From M55B157 sp964626275 (GTDB taxonomy: Bacteria > Actinomycetota > Actinomycetes > S36-B12): a stretch of DNA of 8,321 bases. Location: contig CAZVCZ010000077.1 of NCBI GenBank assembly GCA_964626275.1, positions 1 through 8,321 of the forward strand, written 5' to 3'. Of this stretch, positions 1-6,332 are shown piece after piece (position 1 is the first letter of the stretch; every line of letters starts with the position of its first letter). The position numbers and the translations under genes are program-made. The notes under the pieces were generated by a model. It searched no databases. It was not told the origin of the DNA and saw only the letters and a list, made by a program, of their open reading frames with translations.

Positions 1-15
1 CCGAACCGGAACACC

Positions 16-92
16 TGTACGAATTAGATCATGGAACACAAGCTCGTGTCAAGCACCTGGCACGAGAAATTCTCAATATTCGCAATATTTTT
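16..92 (-). promoter_or_regulatory. Strong leftward sigma70-type promoter with UP-like AT tract
   Basis: Read on the minus strand, TTGACA (52 to 47) is followed by an 18-nt spacer and TCTAAT (28 to 23), which matches TATAAT at five of six positions. A TGA triplet directly before the -10 gives an extended -10. Upstream of the -35, positions 64-92 are A/T-rich with AATATT repeats and an A-run, resembling an UP element. Transcription would start near 16 and leave the window to the left. The combination suggests a highly expressed gene, perhaps a stable RNA, but the target is outside the window. This and the ung 3' end explain all of 1-107; I see no convincing gene there. Confidence 0.6.
75..92. 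repeat. AATATT-CGC-AATATT inverted repeat with T-run
   Basis: Two copies of the palindromic hexamer AATATT (75-80 and 84-89) are separated by CGC and followed on the plus strand by three more T residues. It could form a weak 6-bp AT hairpin. A perfect GAGAA-A-TTCTC palindrome lies just left of it at 64-74. Because the stem is pure A/T it is a poor terminator. It more likely contributes to the AT-rich region upstream of the leftward promoter. Confidence 0.35.
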
Positions 93-107
93 CGATGATG
101 ACCCCTG

Positions 108-785
108 TCAAGGCAGCGACCAATCGATGGGGTCAGTTCCGAGCTCCATCAGTGCCTCATTCGCCCGCGAGAAGGGCCGCGAACCGAAGAACCCACGGTC
201 GGCAGACATCGGACTCGGATGCGCGCTGGCGATGATGGGGGTCTCCCCCAGCATCGGTTCGAGCGACTGCGCATCACGGCCCCACAGGATGGCCACCATC
301 GGTGCATCGGCTCGAGCCACGAGTCCATCGATCGCCGCGGCGGTGATCTCCTCCCAGCCTCGTTTTCGGTGGCTGCCGGGCTCCCCCGCCTGCACGGTGA
401 GTACTCGGTTGAGCAGCATGACACCCTGCGACACCCACGGCCCGAGATCGCCGTTCGTCGGCTTCGGCACACCGAGATCGTCGACGAGTTCACGATGGAT
501 ATTCGCGAGACTCCGCGGGAGCGGTCGCACTCCCGGATCGACGGAAAATGACCACCCGACCGCGTGGCCCGGGGTCGGATAGGGATCCTGGCCCACGATC
601 AGGACCCGCACATCGGGAAGCGGCGTGGAGAAGGCGCGCAGGATGTTCGACCCTGCGGGTAACCATGGGCGACCCGCCGCGGTCTCGGCACGAAGAAACT
701 CACCGAGCGAGGCCAAGGTGTCTCGATGTCCATCGAGCACGGGAACCCAGCTGGGGTGAACGAGTTCCTCGAGCGGCTGGGCCAT
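108..785 (-). CDS. ung: Uracil-DNA glycosylase, family 1
   Basis: The enzyme removes uracil from DNA by cleaving the N-glycosidic bond, starting base excision repair in the cytoplasm. Counting from the ATG at 785 (225 aa, normal for the family), the water-activating loop GQDPYP is at 65-70 with catalytic Asp67. The Phe that stacks on uracil is in GWSFSV (F80), the Pro-rich loop is PLPRSL (88-93), the uracil-recognising Asn is in GVMLLNRVLTV (N126), and the leucine-loop motif HPSPMSA is at 189-195 with His189. All key residues are present. An in-frame TTG at 794 would add three residues, but the ATG is preferred: MAQPLEELV resembles actinobacterial homologues and a TANNNT element lies 7 nt before it. 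The gene lies 10 nt downstream of the LysR-type regulator gene on the same strand and has no Shine-Dalgarno sequence. Function is very secure. Confidence 0.97.
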   Translation of the reverse strand: MAQPLEELVHPSWVPVLDGHRDTLASLGEFLRAETAAGRPWLPAGSNILRAFSTPLPDVRVLIVGQDPYPTPGHAVGWSFSVDPGVRPLPRSLANIHRELVDDLGVPKPTNGDLGPWVSQGVMLLNRVLTVQAGEPGSHRKRGWEEITAAAIDGLVARADAPMVAILWGRDAQSLEPMLGETPIIASAHPSPMSADRGFFGSRPFSRANEALMELGTDPIDWSLP

Positions 786-798
786 GGGCGACAAACTA
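786..798 (-). promoter_or_regulatory. Candidate leaderless -10 element for ung, overlapping the lysR-type stop codon
   Basis: On the minus strand TAGTTT (798 to 793) is followed by seven bases and the ung ATG. It fits the actinobacterial TANNNT -10 consensus at the spacing expected if the transcript begins at the A of the ATG. The TAG of the hexamer is also the stop codon of the upstream regulator gene. No clear -35 is visible. This is an inference from motif and spacing only; read-through from the regulator gene is equally possible. Confidence 0.4.
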
Positions 799-1758
799 GC
801 CGGGTTCGCCCAGCACCTCAGGCGCGCGTTCGATCAGCGCAGCCACGAGGATGTCGACGGCGATGGGCGGCTGCTCGGGATGGACCACGCCGATCGTGCG
901 ACCGAGGTGGTGATCGGCGATCTCCACGAACCGCACTCCAGGTCGATCCTCGATCGCCATCTGGGGGACGATCGTGACACCAAGACCCGCGGCGACGAAT
1001 CCGAGCGCGACGTGGAAGTCATCCGTCCGCAGCACGGGTCGAGGACTGAACCCCGCGGAGGCTGCGGCGGCCAGAAGACCGCGGTCGGCAGACGGATCCG
1101 CGATGCGCGACAGGATCCAACCCTCATCGGCGTAATCAGCGAGACGAACAGGGAGCCCACCACTCCCGGAACCACTCGCGTCGGGCACGGCGAGCAGATA
1201 CCGATCCCACCCGAGCGTGCGCACCCGCCAACCTTCAGGGATCGGCAGGGGGTCGGCTCCGTCGTTGTAGACAAGCGCGACGTGAAGCGCGCCGGTGTCG
1301 ATATCGGCAAGCAGGTCGATGGTTTCCGCTTCGCGCAATTCGATGCGCACCGTCGTTCGTCGTCGCACCTCACCGATCGCTTCGGGCAGCAGCAGGGCCC
1401 CGGCGCTGGAAAAGGTTCCGACCCGCATCGTGGCGACTCCGGCGGACGCGAGCCCGCGCACCTCGGTGATGGCTGACGCGAGTCGATCGAGGACTCCCTC
1501 CGCCTGGATGACGAGCAACTTGCCGAGGTCGTTGAGGTGGGCACCCCTCGGCCCACGATCGACCAACGCTGCACCGACCACGGCCTCGAGGGTGTCGAGG
1601 TGGTGGGCGATGGTGGGCTGGGAGACCGAGAGCAGGCGGGCCGCCCCTGCGAGGGAGCCTGTCTGGCCAATGGCGAACAGCACCCCGAGTTGGCGCAGAT
1701 CGACACGGGAATCGAATACCCCGTATCGAAGGTCGAGAGCGCCCGACGATTTCTCCAT
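796..1758 (-). CDS. LysR-family transcriptional regulator
   Basis: A DNA-binding regulator of LysR type, 320 aa from the ATG at 1758. The winged helix-turn-helix occupies about residues 20-80, with the second helix in GSLAGAARLL and the recognition helix in SQPTIAHHLDTLE (46-58), followed by LNDLGKLL. From about residue 110 (MRVGTFSSAG) a periplasmic-binding-protein-like effector domain follows, with the late motif GFVAAGLGVTIVPQ typical of the family. It is divergent from the Orn/Lys/Arg decarboxylase-family gene, the classical LysR arrangement, so it probably controls that gene and itself in response to an amino acid or polyamine; the ligand cannot be read from the sequence. Start choice is uncertain. 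At 1758 a TANNNT element (TAACAT) lies 7 nt upstream. ATG 1776 or GTG 1779 would add 6-7 residues and has an AGAAGG upstream. Confidence 0.93.
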   Translation of the reverse strand: MEKSSGALDLRYGVFDSRVDLRQLGVLFAIGQTGSLAGAARLLSVSQPTIAHHLDTLEAVVGAALVDRGPRGAHLNDLGKLLVIQAEGVLDRLASAITEVRGLASAGVATMRVGTFSSAGALLLPEAIGEVRRRTTVRIELREAETIDLLADIDTGALHVALVYNDGADPLPIPEGWRVRTLGWDRYLLAVPDASGSGSGGLPVRLADYADEGWILSRIADPSADRGLLAAAASAGFSPRPVLRTDDFHVALGFVAAGLGVTIVPQMAIEDRPGVRFVEIADHHLGRTIGVVHPEQPPIAVDILVAALIERAPEVLGEPG

Positions 1759-1826
1759 ACTGCATATGTTACTCATCACGGATAATCGCCCTTCTCTTTG
1801 TCACTGATCCACTTCATGCTGGTGCC
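1759..1826. promoter_or_regulatory. Divergent regulator/decarboxylase control region
   Basis: This 68-bp gap should hold both promoters and the LysR-type operator. On the minus strand TAACAT (1771 to 1766) sits 7 nt before ATG 1758. On the plus strand GATAAT (1781-1786) matches five of six TATAAT positions and would give a leader of about 34 nt for the decarboxylase. Between them lies TTA-N11-TAA (1769-1785), an imperfect dyad of the size and T-N11-A style bound by LysR proteins, overlapping both -10 candidates. No good -35 is seen on either side, which suits an activator-dependent promoter. Confidence 0.45.
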
Positions 1827-3359
1827 ATGAGGCGTGACCTGGCGAAGTCCGCTGCACCGGCTGTACAACCGGTGCCGCTGCTGGGCGCCGCAGCTCATGA
1901 CCGGGCGCCCTATGCCGAGGCGCTGCAGCGTCACGCCCGCATGATCGAGGTTCGTGCAGCCGTCCCCGGACACGTCGCCGATGCAGCTCGAGGGGTGCAC
2001 GACCTCCTCGGTGGCGCCCTGGCCCTGGATATTCCCCCGCTGACCGACGGCATCGATGCCGACCCTCACGCTGGCGTCACTCCTCTCGACGAGGCCCGAG
2101 CACTCGCAGCCGACGCCTGGGGGGCACGCACCACCTGGTTCCTCACCAACGGCGCCAGCCAGGGAAACCTCACCGTGTGCCTCGCGCTCCGATCGCGGTG
2201 TGCGGGGGTCGACACCGGGCACGTCGTCACCGTCCGGTCGATGCATTCCTCCGTCACCGACGGCATGGCGCTGGCCGGACTGAGTCCACATTCGGTGATG
2301 CCCCATGTCGATGCGGTCCGCGGCATCGCCCACTCCATCACCCCGGGAGAACTCGATGAGGCGCTTCGTCAATCTCCCGACGCCCTCGCCGCCTGGGTGG
2401 TGAGCCCTACCTACTTCGGCGCTGTCGCCGATATTGCCGGTCTCGCCCAGGTGGCCCATGAACACGGCCTTCCGTTGATCGTCGACGAAGCATGGGGCGC
2501 GCACTTCGGTTTCCACCCCTCGCTCCCGGTGAACGCACTACGGCAGGGCGCCGATCTCGTCGTCTCCAGCACCCACAAACTCGGCGGCAGCCTCGGCCAA
2601 TCCGCCATGCTGCACCTCGGCCACGGGCCCTGGGCGGATGAGCTCGCAGGCGGTATCGAACGTGCACTCCGCACGACATCGTCCACCAGCGAATCGTCCC
2701 TGCTGATCGCCGGCCTAGACCTCGCTCGTCGCGATCTCGTGACGCGTCAGGACGCCATCGGACACAGCATCGACACACTCGACCGGGTGCGTGCGGCCCT
2801 GCGCCACGATTCCCGCTACACCATTCCCACCGATGAGTTGCTCGACCCGGTTCTCGGCGAACCGTCGATCGCCGCGGTCGACCCGATGCGACTCGTGGTG
2901 GACACCCGGGGAACCGGACTGAGCGGACACGAGGTCCGCCATCGGCTCTTTCACGATCACGGCATCCAGGTGGAGATGTCCACCGACGCTGTCATCGTCG
3001 CGCTCATCGGCGCCGGTAGCCGCCTCGACGCCGAGGCCCTCATCGCCGGCTTCGACGCGATGCCCCACGGTGAGCAGCATCCGCCCACGATTCACGCACT
3101 CCCCGAACCAGGACCGCGCACGATGGACCTGCGAGAAGCGACGATGGCGGCCACCGAGATCGTCGATGCCGCCAACGCCGTGGGCCGCATAAGTGCGGAT
3201 TCCCTCGCCGCCTATCCACCGGGCGTGCCCAATATCCTTCCCGGCGAGGTCGTCACCGACTCAGCCGTCGCCTTCCTCCAGGCCAGTGCGCAGGCACCGC
3301 ACGGCTATGTCCGCGGCGCTCTCGACCCCGGCGTCACCCGGTTGCGCGTGGTGCGCTGA
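1827..3359 (+). CDS. PLP-dependent Orn/Lys/Arg decarboxylase-family protein
   Basis: A fold-type I pyridoxal-phosphate enzyme of 510 aa in the short (SpeA/Cad-like) group that lacks the N-terminal response-regulator-like wing domain of the inducible enterobacterial enzymes. Visible motifs: PGH at 47-49; phosphate-binding TNGASQGN at 107-114; His140, which stacks on the cofactor, in RSMHSSV; SPTYFGAVADI at 193-203; LIVDEAWGAHFGFH at 217-230 with Asp220 for the pyridine nitrogen; SSTHKLGGSLGQ at 247-258 with Schiff-base Lys251; and the C-terminal-domain motif YPPGVPNILPGE at 463-474. The reaction should be decarboxylation of a basic amino acid to a polyamine, or cadaverine/agmatine, in the cytosol; the exact substrate is not determined. 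Typical relatives have HKS after the stacking His and here it is HSS. The divergent LysR-type gene is the probable regulator. The ATG at 1827 has only a weak GGTG upstream. Confidence 0.92.
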   Translation: MRRDLAKSAAPAVQPVPLLGAAAHDRAPYAEALQRHARMIEVRAAVPGHVADAARGVHDLLGGALALDIPPLTDGIDADPHAGVTPLDEARALAADAWGARTTWFLTNGASQGNLTVCLALRSRCAGVDTGHVVTVRSMHSSVTDGMALAGLSPHSVMPHVDAVRGIAHSITPGELDEALRQSPDALAAWVVSPTYFGAVADIAGLAQVAHEHGLPLIVDEAWGAHFGFHPSLPVNALRQGADLVVSSTHKLGGSLGQSAMLHLGHGPWADELAGGIERALRTTSSTSESSLLIAGLDLARRDLVTRQDAIGHSIDTLDRVRAALRHDSRYTIPTDELLDPVLGEPSIAAVDPMRLVVDTRGTGLSGHEVRHRLFHDHGIQVEMSTDAVIVALIGAGSRLDAEALIAGFDAMPHGEQHPPTIHALPEPGPRTMDLREATMAATEIVDAANAVGRISADSLAAYPPGVPNILPGEVVTDSAVAFLQASAQAPHGYVRGALDPGVTRLRVVR

Positions 3360-3366
3360 AGAGCGC
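3353..3366. terminator. Small hairpin at the convergent decarboxylase/PAC2 stop codons
   Basis: GCGCT (3353-3357) pairs perfectly with AGCGC (3362-3366) across a GAAG loop, spanning the decarboxylase stop codon and ending 1 nt before the PAC2 stop. The gap between the two genes is only 8 bp, so this is the only structure available to stop either transcript. It lacks a T-run and the stem is short, so a role as a bidirectional terminator is only suggested. Confidence 0.25.
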
Positions 3367-3367
3367 C

Positions 3368-4282
3368 TCACTCCGACTGTTCATCCGCCTCGCCCTGAGC
3401 CTCCATCTCCGCGAGGAACTGCTCGACCTGGGCGGCAATCTCGTCACCCGAGAGCAATTCGGAGGAGGCTCGCTCCTGCATCTGGCGAGCCTGGTCGTAC
3501 TGCCCCTCGAGCGCGGAGAGTACGGCAGCGAATTCCTCGGACTGCTCCACCTGAGCAGAGATCTCAGCCTCGGCGCGCTCCGCTGGTGGTACGAGAGCGG
3601 ATGTGTCGATGCGCAGCCCGGTCGACTTCTCCAATGCGTCCAGCATCGTGATGGCAGCACGGGGATAGTCGACCTGCGTGAGGTAGTGCGGCACATGTGC
3701 GGCGATGCCGATGCAGTCGTGGCCCTCTTGGCCAAGTCGCAATTCCAGCAGGCCACTCATATGACCGGGAACCTGCAGGGTGCCCAGCAGTGATTCCTCT
3801 GCGGGCAGCAACCGGGGATCGCTGCCGTGCACCGTGGCGCCGAGGGGTCGCGTATGCGGCGTCGGCCAGGGTACGCCCGAGAGTCCGACCATGAGATCGA
3901 TGCCGTGGCCCTCGACGATATCGGTCACCGCGGCAATGAATCGTTGCCACTGATAGTCCGGTTCAGGGCCGGTGAGCAGCCAGAACCGACGGCCATTCAT
4001 GTCCGTGACCTCGTACAACCCGATCTGGGGCCAGTCCACGGACTCGAAGTGATCGGTCACGTAGGTCAATGATGGACGGCGGGCGCGGTAGTCGACGAGT
4101 TCATCGGGATCGAATTCCACGAGCAGTCGCGCCGAGTCGCCCTTGATCGCGCGAACCGCATGCTCGGTGGCTTGCCCGGCATCGAGGAAACCGGTGAAGG
4201 CATGAACACACACCAGAGGAGCGTCGGCATCACCCCAGGACGGAGTGCCGAACCAACTGATCAACTCCTGCGGATCGCGCAT
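3368..4282 (-). CDS. PAC2-family (proteasome assembly chaperone 2-like) protein
   Basis: A 304-aa actinobacterial PAC2-family protein. Visible family landmarks from ATG 4282: AFTGFLDAGQA (28-38), FDPDELVDYRARRP (57-70), GPEPDYQWQRF (105-115), GLSGVPWPTPHTRP (133-146) and GIAAHVPHYL (192-201), making the alpha/beta core. Residues about 233-304 are a charged, Glu/Gln-rich helical tail, probably coiled-coil. The family is named after a eukaryotic proteasome-assembly factor; in Actinobacteria its function is not established, and no proteasome genes are seen here. It is last in a same-strand run after the GTPase and the Ala/Lys-rich protein, starting 34 nt after the latter's stop. GGAGG lies only 1 nt before this ATG, too close to be ideal; a TTG at 4294 is in frame as an alternative start. 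Confidence 0.92.
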   Translation of the reverse strand: MRDPQELISWFGTPSWGDADAPLVCVHAFTGFLDAGQATEHAVRAIKGDSARLLVEFDPDELVDYRARRPSLTYVTDHFESVDWPQIGLYEVTDMNGRRFWLLTGPEPDYQWQRFIAAVTDIVEGHGIDLMVGLSGVPWPTPHTRPLGATVHGSDPRLLPAEESLLGTLQVPGHMSGLLELRLGQEGHDCIGIAAHVPHYLTQVDYPRAAITMLDALEKSTGLRIDTSALVPPAERAEAEISAQVEQSEEFAAVLSALEGQYDQARQMQERASSELLSGDEIAAQVEQFLAEMEAQGEADEQSE

Positions 4283-4316
4283 GCCTCCATGCAATCACGC
4301 GACCCGGAGTGATGCC

Positions 4317-5048
4317 TCAGGACTCCCCGTCAGTGGCGGGAGCATCCGTCACCGGCTTGCCACCGTGCGTGCGTTGCCGGGTCCGCTTCGCCGCCGGCTT
4401 CTTCTCGGCAGTCGACTGAGCAGCGGGCTTCTTCTCGGCCGGCTTCTTGGCCGCAGCCTTCTTCGCCGGGGCCTTCTTCGCCGCAGACTTCTTCGCCGGG
4501 GCCTTCTTCGCCGCCGGTCGAAGATCCGCCGGGGTCGGCGGTTTCGCTGTCTGCTCACCCGACTCGTCTGCTGGCACGTCTCCTGGCTCGCTGTCTGACT
4601 CTTCGTCTGTTTCGCTCGCTGCCGCCGCGGCTGCCGTCGCAGCCTCACCGGCGGTGCGGGCCATCGTCCCGGCGACGCGCTGCGCCTCATGAGCCGCCTG
4701 CTTGACCGTCGCTCCCGCGACATCCGCCGCATCCGCCACCGCAGCGCCTGCTGCCGCTGCCGTCCCTGAGACGACATCGGCGGAGTTGCCGCTGGAGCCG
4801 ACGGTCTCAGCCGCACGATGCGCTACATCGGACACCGAACGAGCGGCGGTGTCCGCCACGGTGGCTGCCGTGGCTGCCGCCTGGGAGACACCGGCCGCTG
4901 CTGTCCCGGCCGCCTGACCGAAACCCTGGGCCCAGGCATCGGCCTGACGACCCACCTCGCTCGCTTCACGATGGCGGCGCCAGGCCACCACTCCGGCCGC
5001 GGCACCCGCAAAGGCCACCGCCGTCAAGAGCGCCTTCTTCATCGCCAT
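4317..5048 (-). CDS. Membrane-anchored Ala-rich protein with histone H1-like Lys/Ala tail
   Basis: No named function is recognised. The 243-aa protein has four parts. First is a short hydrophobic anchor (residues about 6-23) flanked by MAMKK and by RRHRE. Second is a long Ala-rich stretch (about 35-145) of low-complexity helix, similar in look to LEA- or apolipoprotein-like amphipathic repeats. Third is an acidic linker (SETDEESDSEPGDVPADESGE, about 145-165). Fourth is a basic tail (about 178-231) of repeated AKK/PAKK/AEKKPA units ending in KRTRQRTHGGK. Such tails occur in histone H1 and bacterial nucleoid proteins such as mycobacterial HupB and usually bind nucleic acid. The more positive flank after the anchor predicts that the bulk is cytoplasmic, so a membrane-tethered DNA or RNA binder is a reasonable inference. 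GTG 5051 and ATG 5042 are alternative starts. The gene lies 68 nt downstream of the GTPase on the same strand. Confidence 0.85.
   Translation of the reverse strand: MAMKKALLTAVAFAGAAAGVVAWRRHREASEVGRQADAWAQGFGQAAGTAAAGVSQAAATAATVADTAARSVSDVAHRAAETVGSSGNSADVVSGTAAAAGAAVADAADVAGATVKQAAHEAQRVAGTMARTAGEAATAAAAAASETDEESDSEPGDVPADESGEQTAKPPTPADLRPAAKKAPAKKSAAKKAPAKKAAAKKPAEKKPAAQSTAEKKPAAKRTRQRTHGGKPVTDAPATDGES
4458..4514. repeat. Coding 30-bp direct repeat in the Lys/Ala tail
   Basis: A 30-bp unit beginning CTTCTTCGCCGGGG occurs at 4458-4487 and again from 4488, with 27 identical bases before the copies diverge. Each unit is itself two near copies of a 15-bp block (CTTCTTCGCCGNNGN). More degenerate copies continue left to about 4399. 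It encodes the (A)AKKAPAKK repeats on the minus strand. Such tracts expand and contract by slippage, so tail length probably varies between strains. Confidence 0.85.
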
Positions 5049-5056
5049 CACCTACG

Positions 5057-5062
5057 TCCTCT
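5057..5062 (-). promoter_or_regulatory. Ribosome binding site fixing the Ala/Lys-rich protein start
   Basis: On the minus strand AGAGGA ends 8 nt before the ATG at 5048, good Shine-Dalgarno spacing. It is the only clear ribosome binding site in the window and supports ATG 5048 over ATG 5042. The gene therefore looks translated from a leadered or polycistronic message, unlike its leaderless-looking neighbours. A TACGGT hexamer (5099 to 5094) in the 68-nt gap could be a separate -10, but this is weak. Confidence 0.6.
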
Positions 5063-5116
5063 CACGTCACCACCGGAATCTTCGTCCGACCAGACCGTAG
5101 CAATCCTCGACGATCT

Positions 5117-6295
5117 TCACCGGCTGTCGGGTGAGCTCTTACGGCGCAACACCGCGGTGAACAGCTCCTGAGGGCCCGATCCGGCGAGGAAGGCCCCCCG
5201 CTCAGGTTCGGGGAGAGACACCACGTGCTCACAGACCGCCATCCAGGCGCCCCCGACCGCACGGGTCAGCGTTGCTGCCACGGCGCCGGAGATCGCCGAA
5301 CCCGCCACCGCTCCTCCAGGCACGAACTTCAGCAGGGAACTCACCAGGTAGCGGCCCGCCATGGTGGCCCCGCCGGTCAGCACGGTCGACGCGATCGCCG
5401 CCATCGCCTTGGAGCGTGAGGCCGGAAGACCGTAGGCGGCGGTGATCCGGGCGATCATGGCGACCTGGGTGGGCACGAGCAAAGCCGCGTCCGAGAAAGG
5501 GATGGGTGTGGCTCCCACCCCGGCGGCGATCCCCACCGAGGCATGGATCACCCGTCGGGCTGCCTGTTTTTTACGCTCCCGGTCGAGGATCTGGGCAGCG
5601 GTGAGCGCGGCCGTCGCGACCTCCGGGACCACCTGATAGGTCGCATCGAGCAGGTGGTCGAGGCCGAAGGCATGACCTCCGGTGAACGGATCGTCGACGG
5701 CATTGGTGAGCACCATCCGACCGGCCGGTCGTAGCGGCAATCCGCGCGCCTCGATGTAGTCAGCAAACTCCTGCGCCTGCGGATGGACGACACCATCGCG
5801 CTGCGGAACCTGTGAGAGCACACCGATCACCGGAAGACCCATGTCGGCGAGCGCCCGGACGAAAGACTCCTGCGGGACCTCGAATCGCCGGTCCGACCAG
5901 CGCACGAGGTACCAGACGGCATGGATCTGCTGATCGAACGGCAGCGCGCGGTGATCGGTGACCAGGCGACGCAGGCCGTCGAGGATGACATCGCCCGACG
6001 TGCCGGTCTCGAAGCCCTCGGAGTCATAGAGACCGAACAGGCCGCCCGGGTGCCGGTGGTACTGCAGGCCCTTGGTGACCGGCTGACCCATACCGGTCTC
6101 GGCCACCTCGCTGCCGAAGATGGCATTGACCAGGGTCGACTTGCCCGAGCCGGTCTTGCCGAAGACGGCGAGGTTGAAGCAGCCGAGGTCGGCGAACGCC
6201 TCGTCGAGGCGCCGCGTGAAGAGTTCGGCCACCCCGAGGCGGTCGAGGTCTCCGGGGATCTTCCCAGAATCAGGGGTTCGCTCAGGTCCTGCCAT
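5117..6295 (-). CDS. P-loop GTPase with C-terminal DUF697-type membrane-associated domain
   Basis: A 392-aa protein from ATG 6295 with an N-terminal G domain: Walker A/G1 GKTGSGKST at 46-54, a conserved Thr in QPVTKG (T74) for G2, and G3 as DSEG at 91-94. Where G4 (N/T-K-x-D) is expected, after strand LPVIGVL, the sequence is SQVPQRDG (161-168), so the usual guanine-specificity motif is absent or altered. Residues about 250-291, with GATPIPFSDAALLVPTQVAMIARI, match the DUF697 family. They are followed by Gly/Ala-rich hydrophobic segments to about 350, which suggests membrane association. DUF697 GTPases lack an agreed function. It heads the minus-strand run leading to the Ala/Lys-rich and PAC2 genes and is divergent from the lytic transglycosylase. 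ATG 6295 is preferred over GTG 6313 because a TANNNT element lies 6 nt before it. Confidence 0.9.
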   Translation of the reverse strand: MAGPERTPDSGKIPGDLDRLGVAELFTRRLDEAFADLGCFNLAVFGKTGSGKSTLVNAIFGSEVAETGMGQPVTKGLQYHRHPGGLFGLYDSEGFETGTSGDVILDGLRRLVTDHRALPFDQQIHAVWYLVRWSDRRFEVPQESFVRALADMGLPVIGVLSQVPQRDGVVHPQAQEFADYIEARGLPLRPAGRMVLTNAVDDPFTGGHAFGLDHLLDATYQVVPEVATAALTAAQILDRERKKQAARRVIHASVGIAAGVGATPIPFSDAALLVPTQVAMIARITAAYGLPASRSKAMAAIASTVLTGGATMAGRYLVSSLLKFVPGGAVAGSAISGAVAATLTRAVGGAWMAVCEHVVSLPEPERGAFLAGSGPQELFTAVLRRKSSPDSR

Positions 6296-6332
6296 AACGC
6301 AACGGTAGGTCACCTGCGGTTACCGTGGATAC
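6296..6332. promoter_or_regulatory. Symmetric divergent leaderless promoter, GTPase and lytic transglycosylase
   Basis: TACCGT occurs on the plus strand at 6321-6326 and on the minus strand from 6307 to 6302. Each copy is 6 nt before the ATG of its gene (6333 and 6295). The two hexamers form a perfect 6-bp inverted repeat around a 13-bp centre that also contains GGTCACC and GGT. TANNNT at this spacing is the actinobacterial -10 pattern for leaderless mRNAs. The -35 zone of each promoter overlaps the other's -10, so polymerase could occupy only one at a time. No canonical -35 is seen. Confidence 0.55.

Noticed and set aside
3..98. Possible 3' end of a plus-strand gene, ending in REILNIRNIFR and TGA at 96-98
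   Set aside because: The peptide looks plausible, but its third codon positions are mostly A/T, unlike every real gene here. The same bases are well explained by the leftward promoter and its AT-rich upstream tract. It could be reopened if the sequence to the left shows a gene entering in this frame.
31..582. Long plus-strand reading frame opposite ung
   Set aside because: It is antisense to a gene with all catalytic motifs, has no recognisable domain and a Ser/Arg/Pro-rich composition typical of shadow frames in GC-rich DNA.
784..1476. 230-codon plus-strand frame opposite the LysR-type gene
   Set aside because: It is Arg/Gly/Asp-rich shadow sequence without a domain. The LysR frame carries a clear HTH and effector domain.
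1776..2516. Minus-strand frame opposite the decarboxylase 5' half
   Set aside because: It overlaps a gene with all PLP motifs, shows no domain, and would also cover the divergent promoter.
4399..4515. Repeat tract considered as a CRISPR array or regulatory repeat
   Set aside because: Units are contiguous with no spacers and translate as Lys/Ala repeats in the correct frame of a gene with a ribosome binding site.
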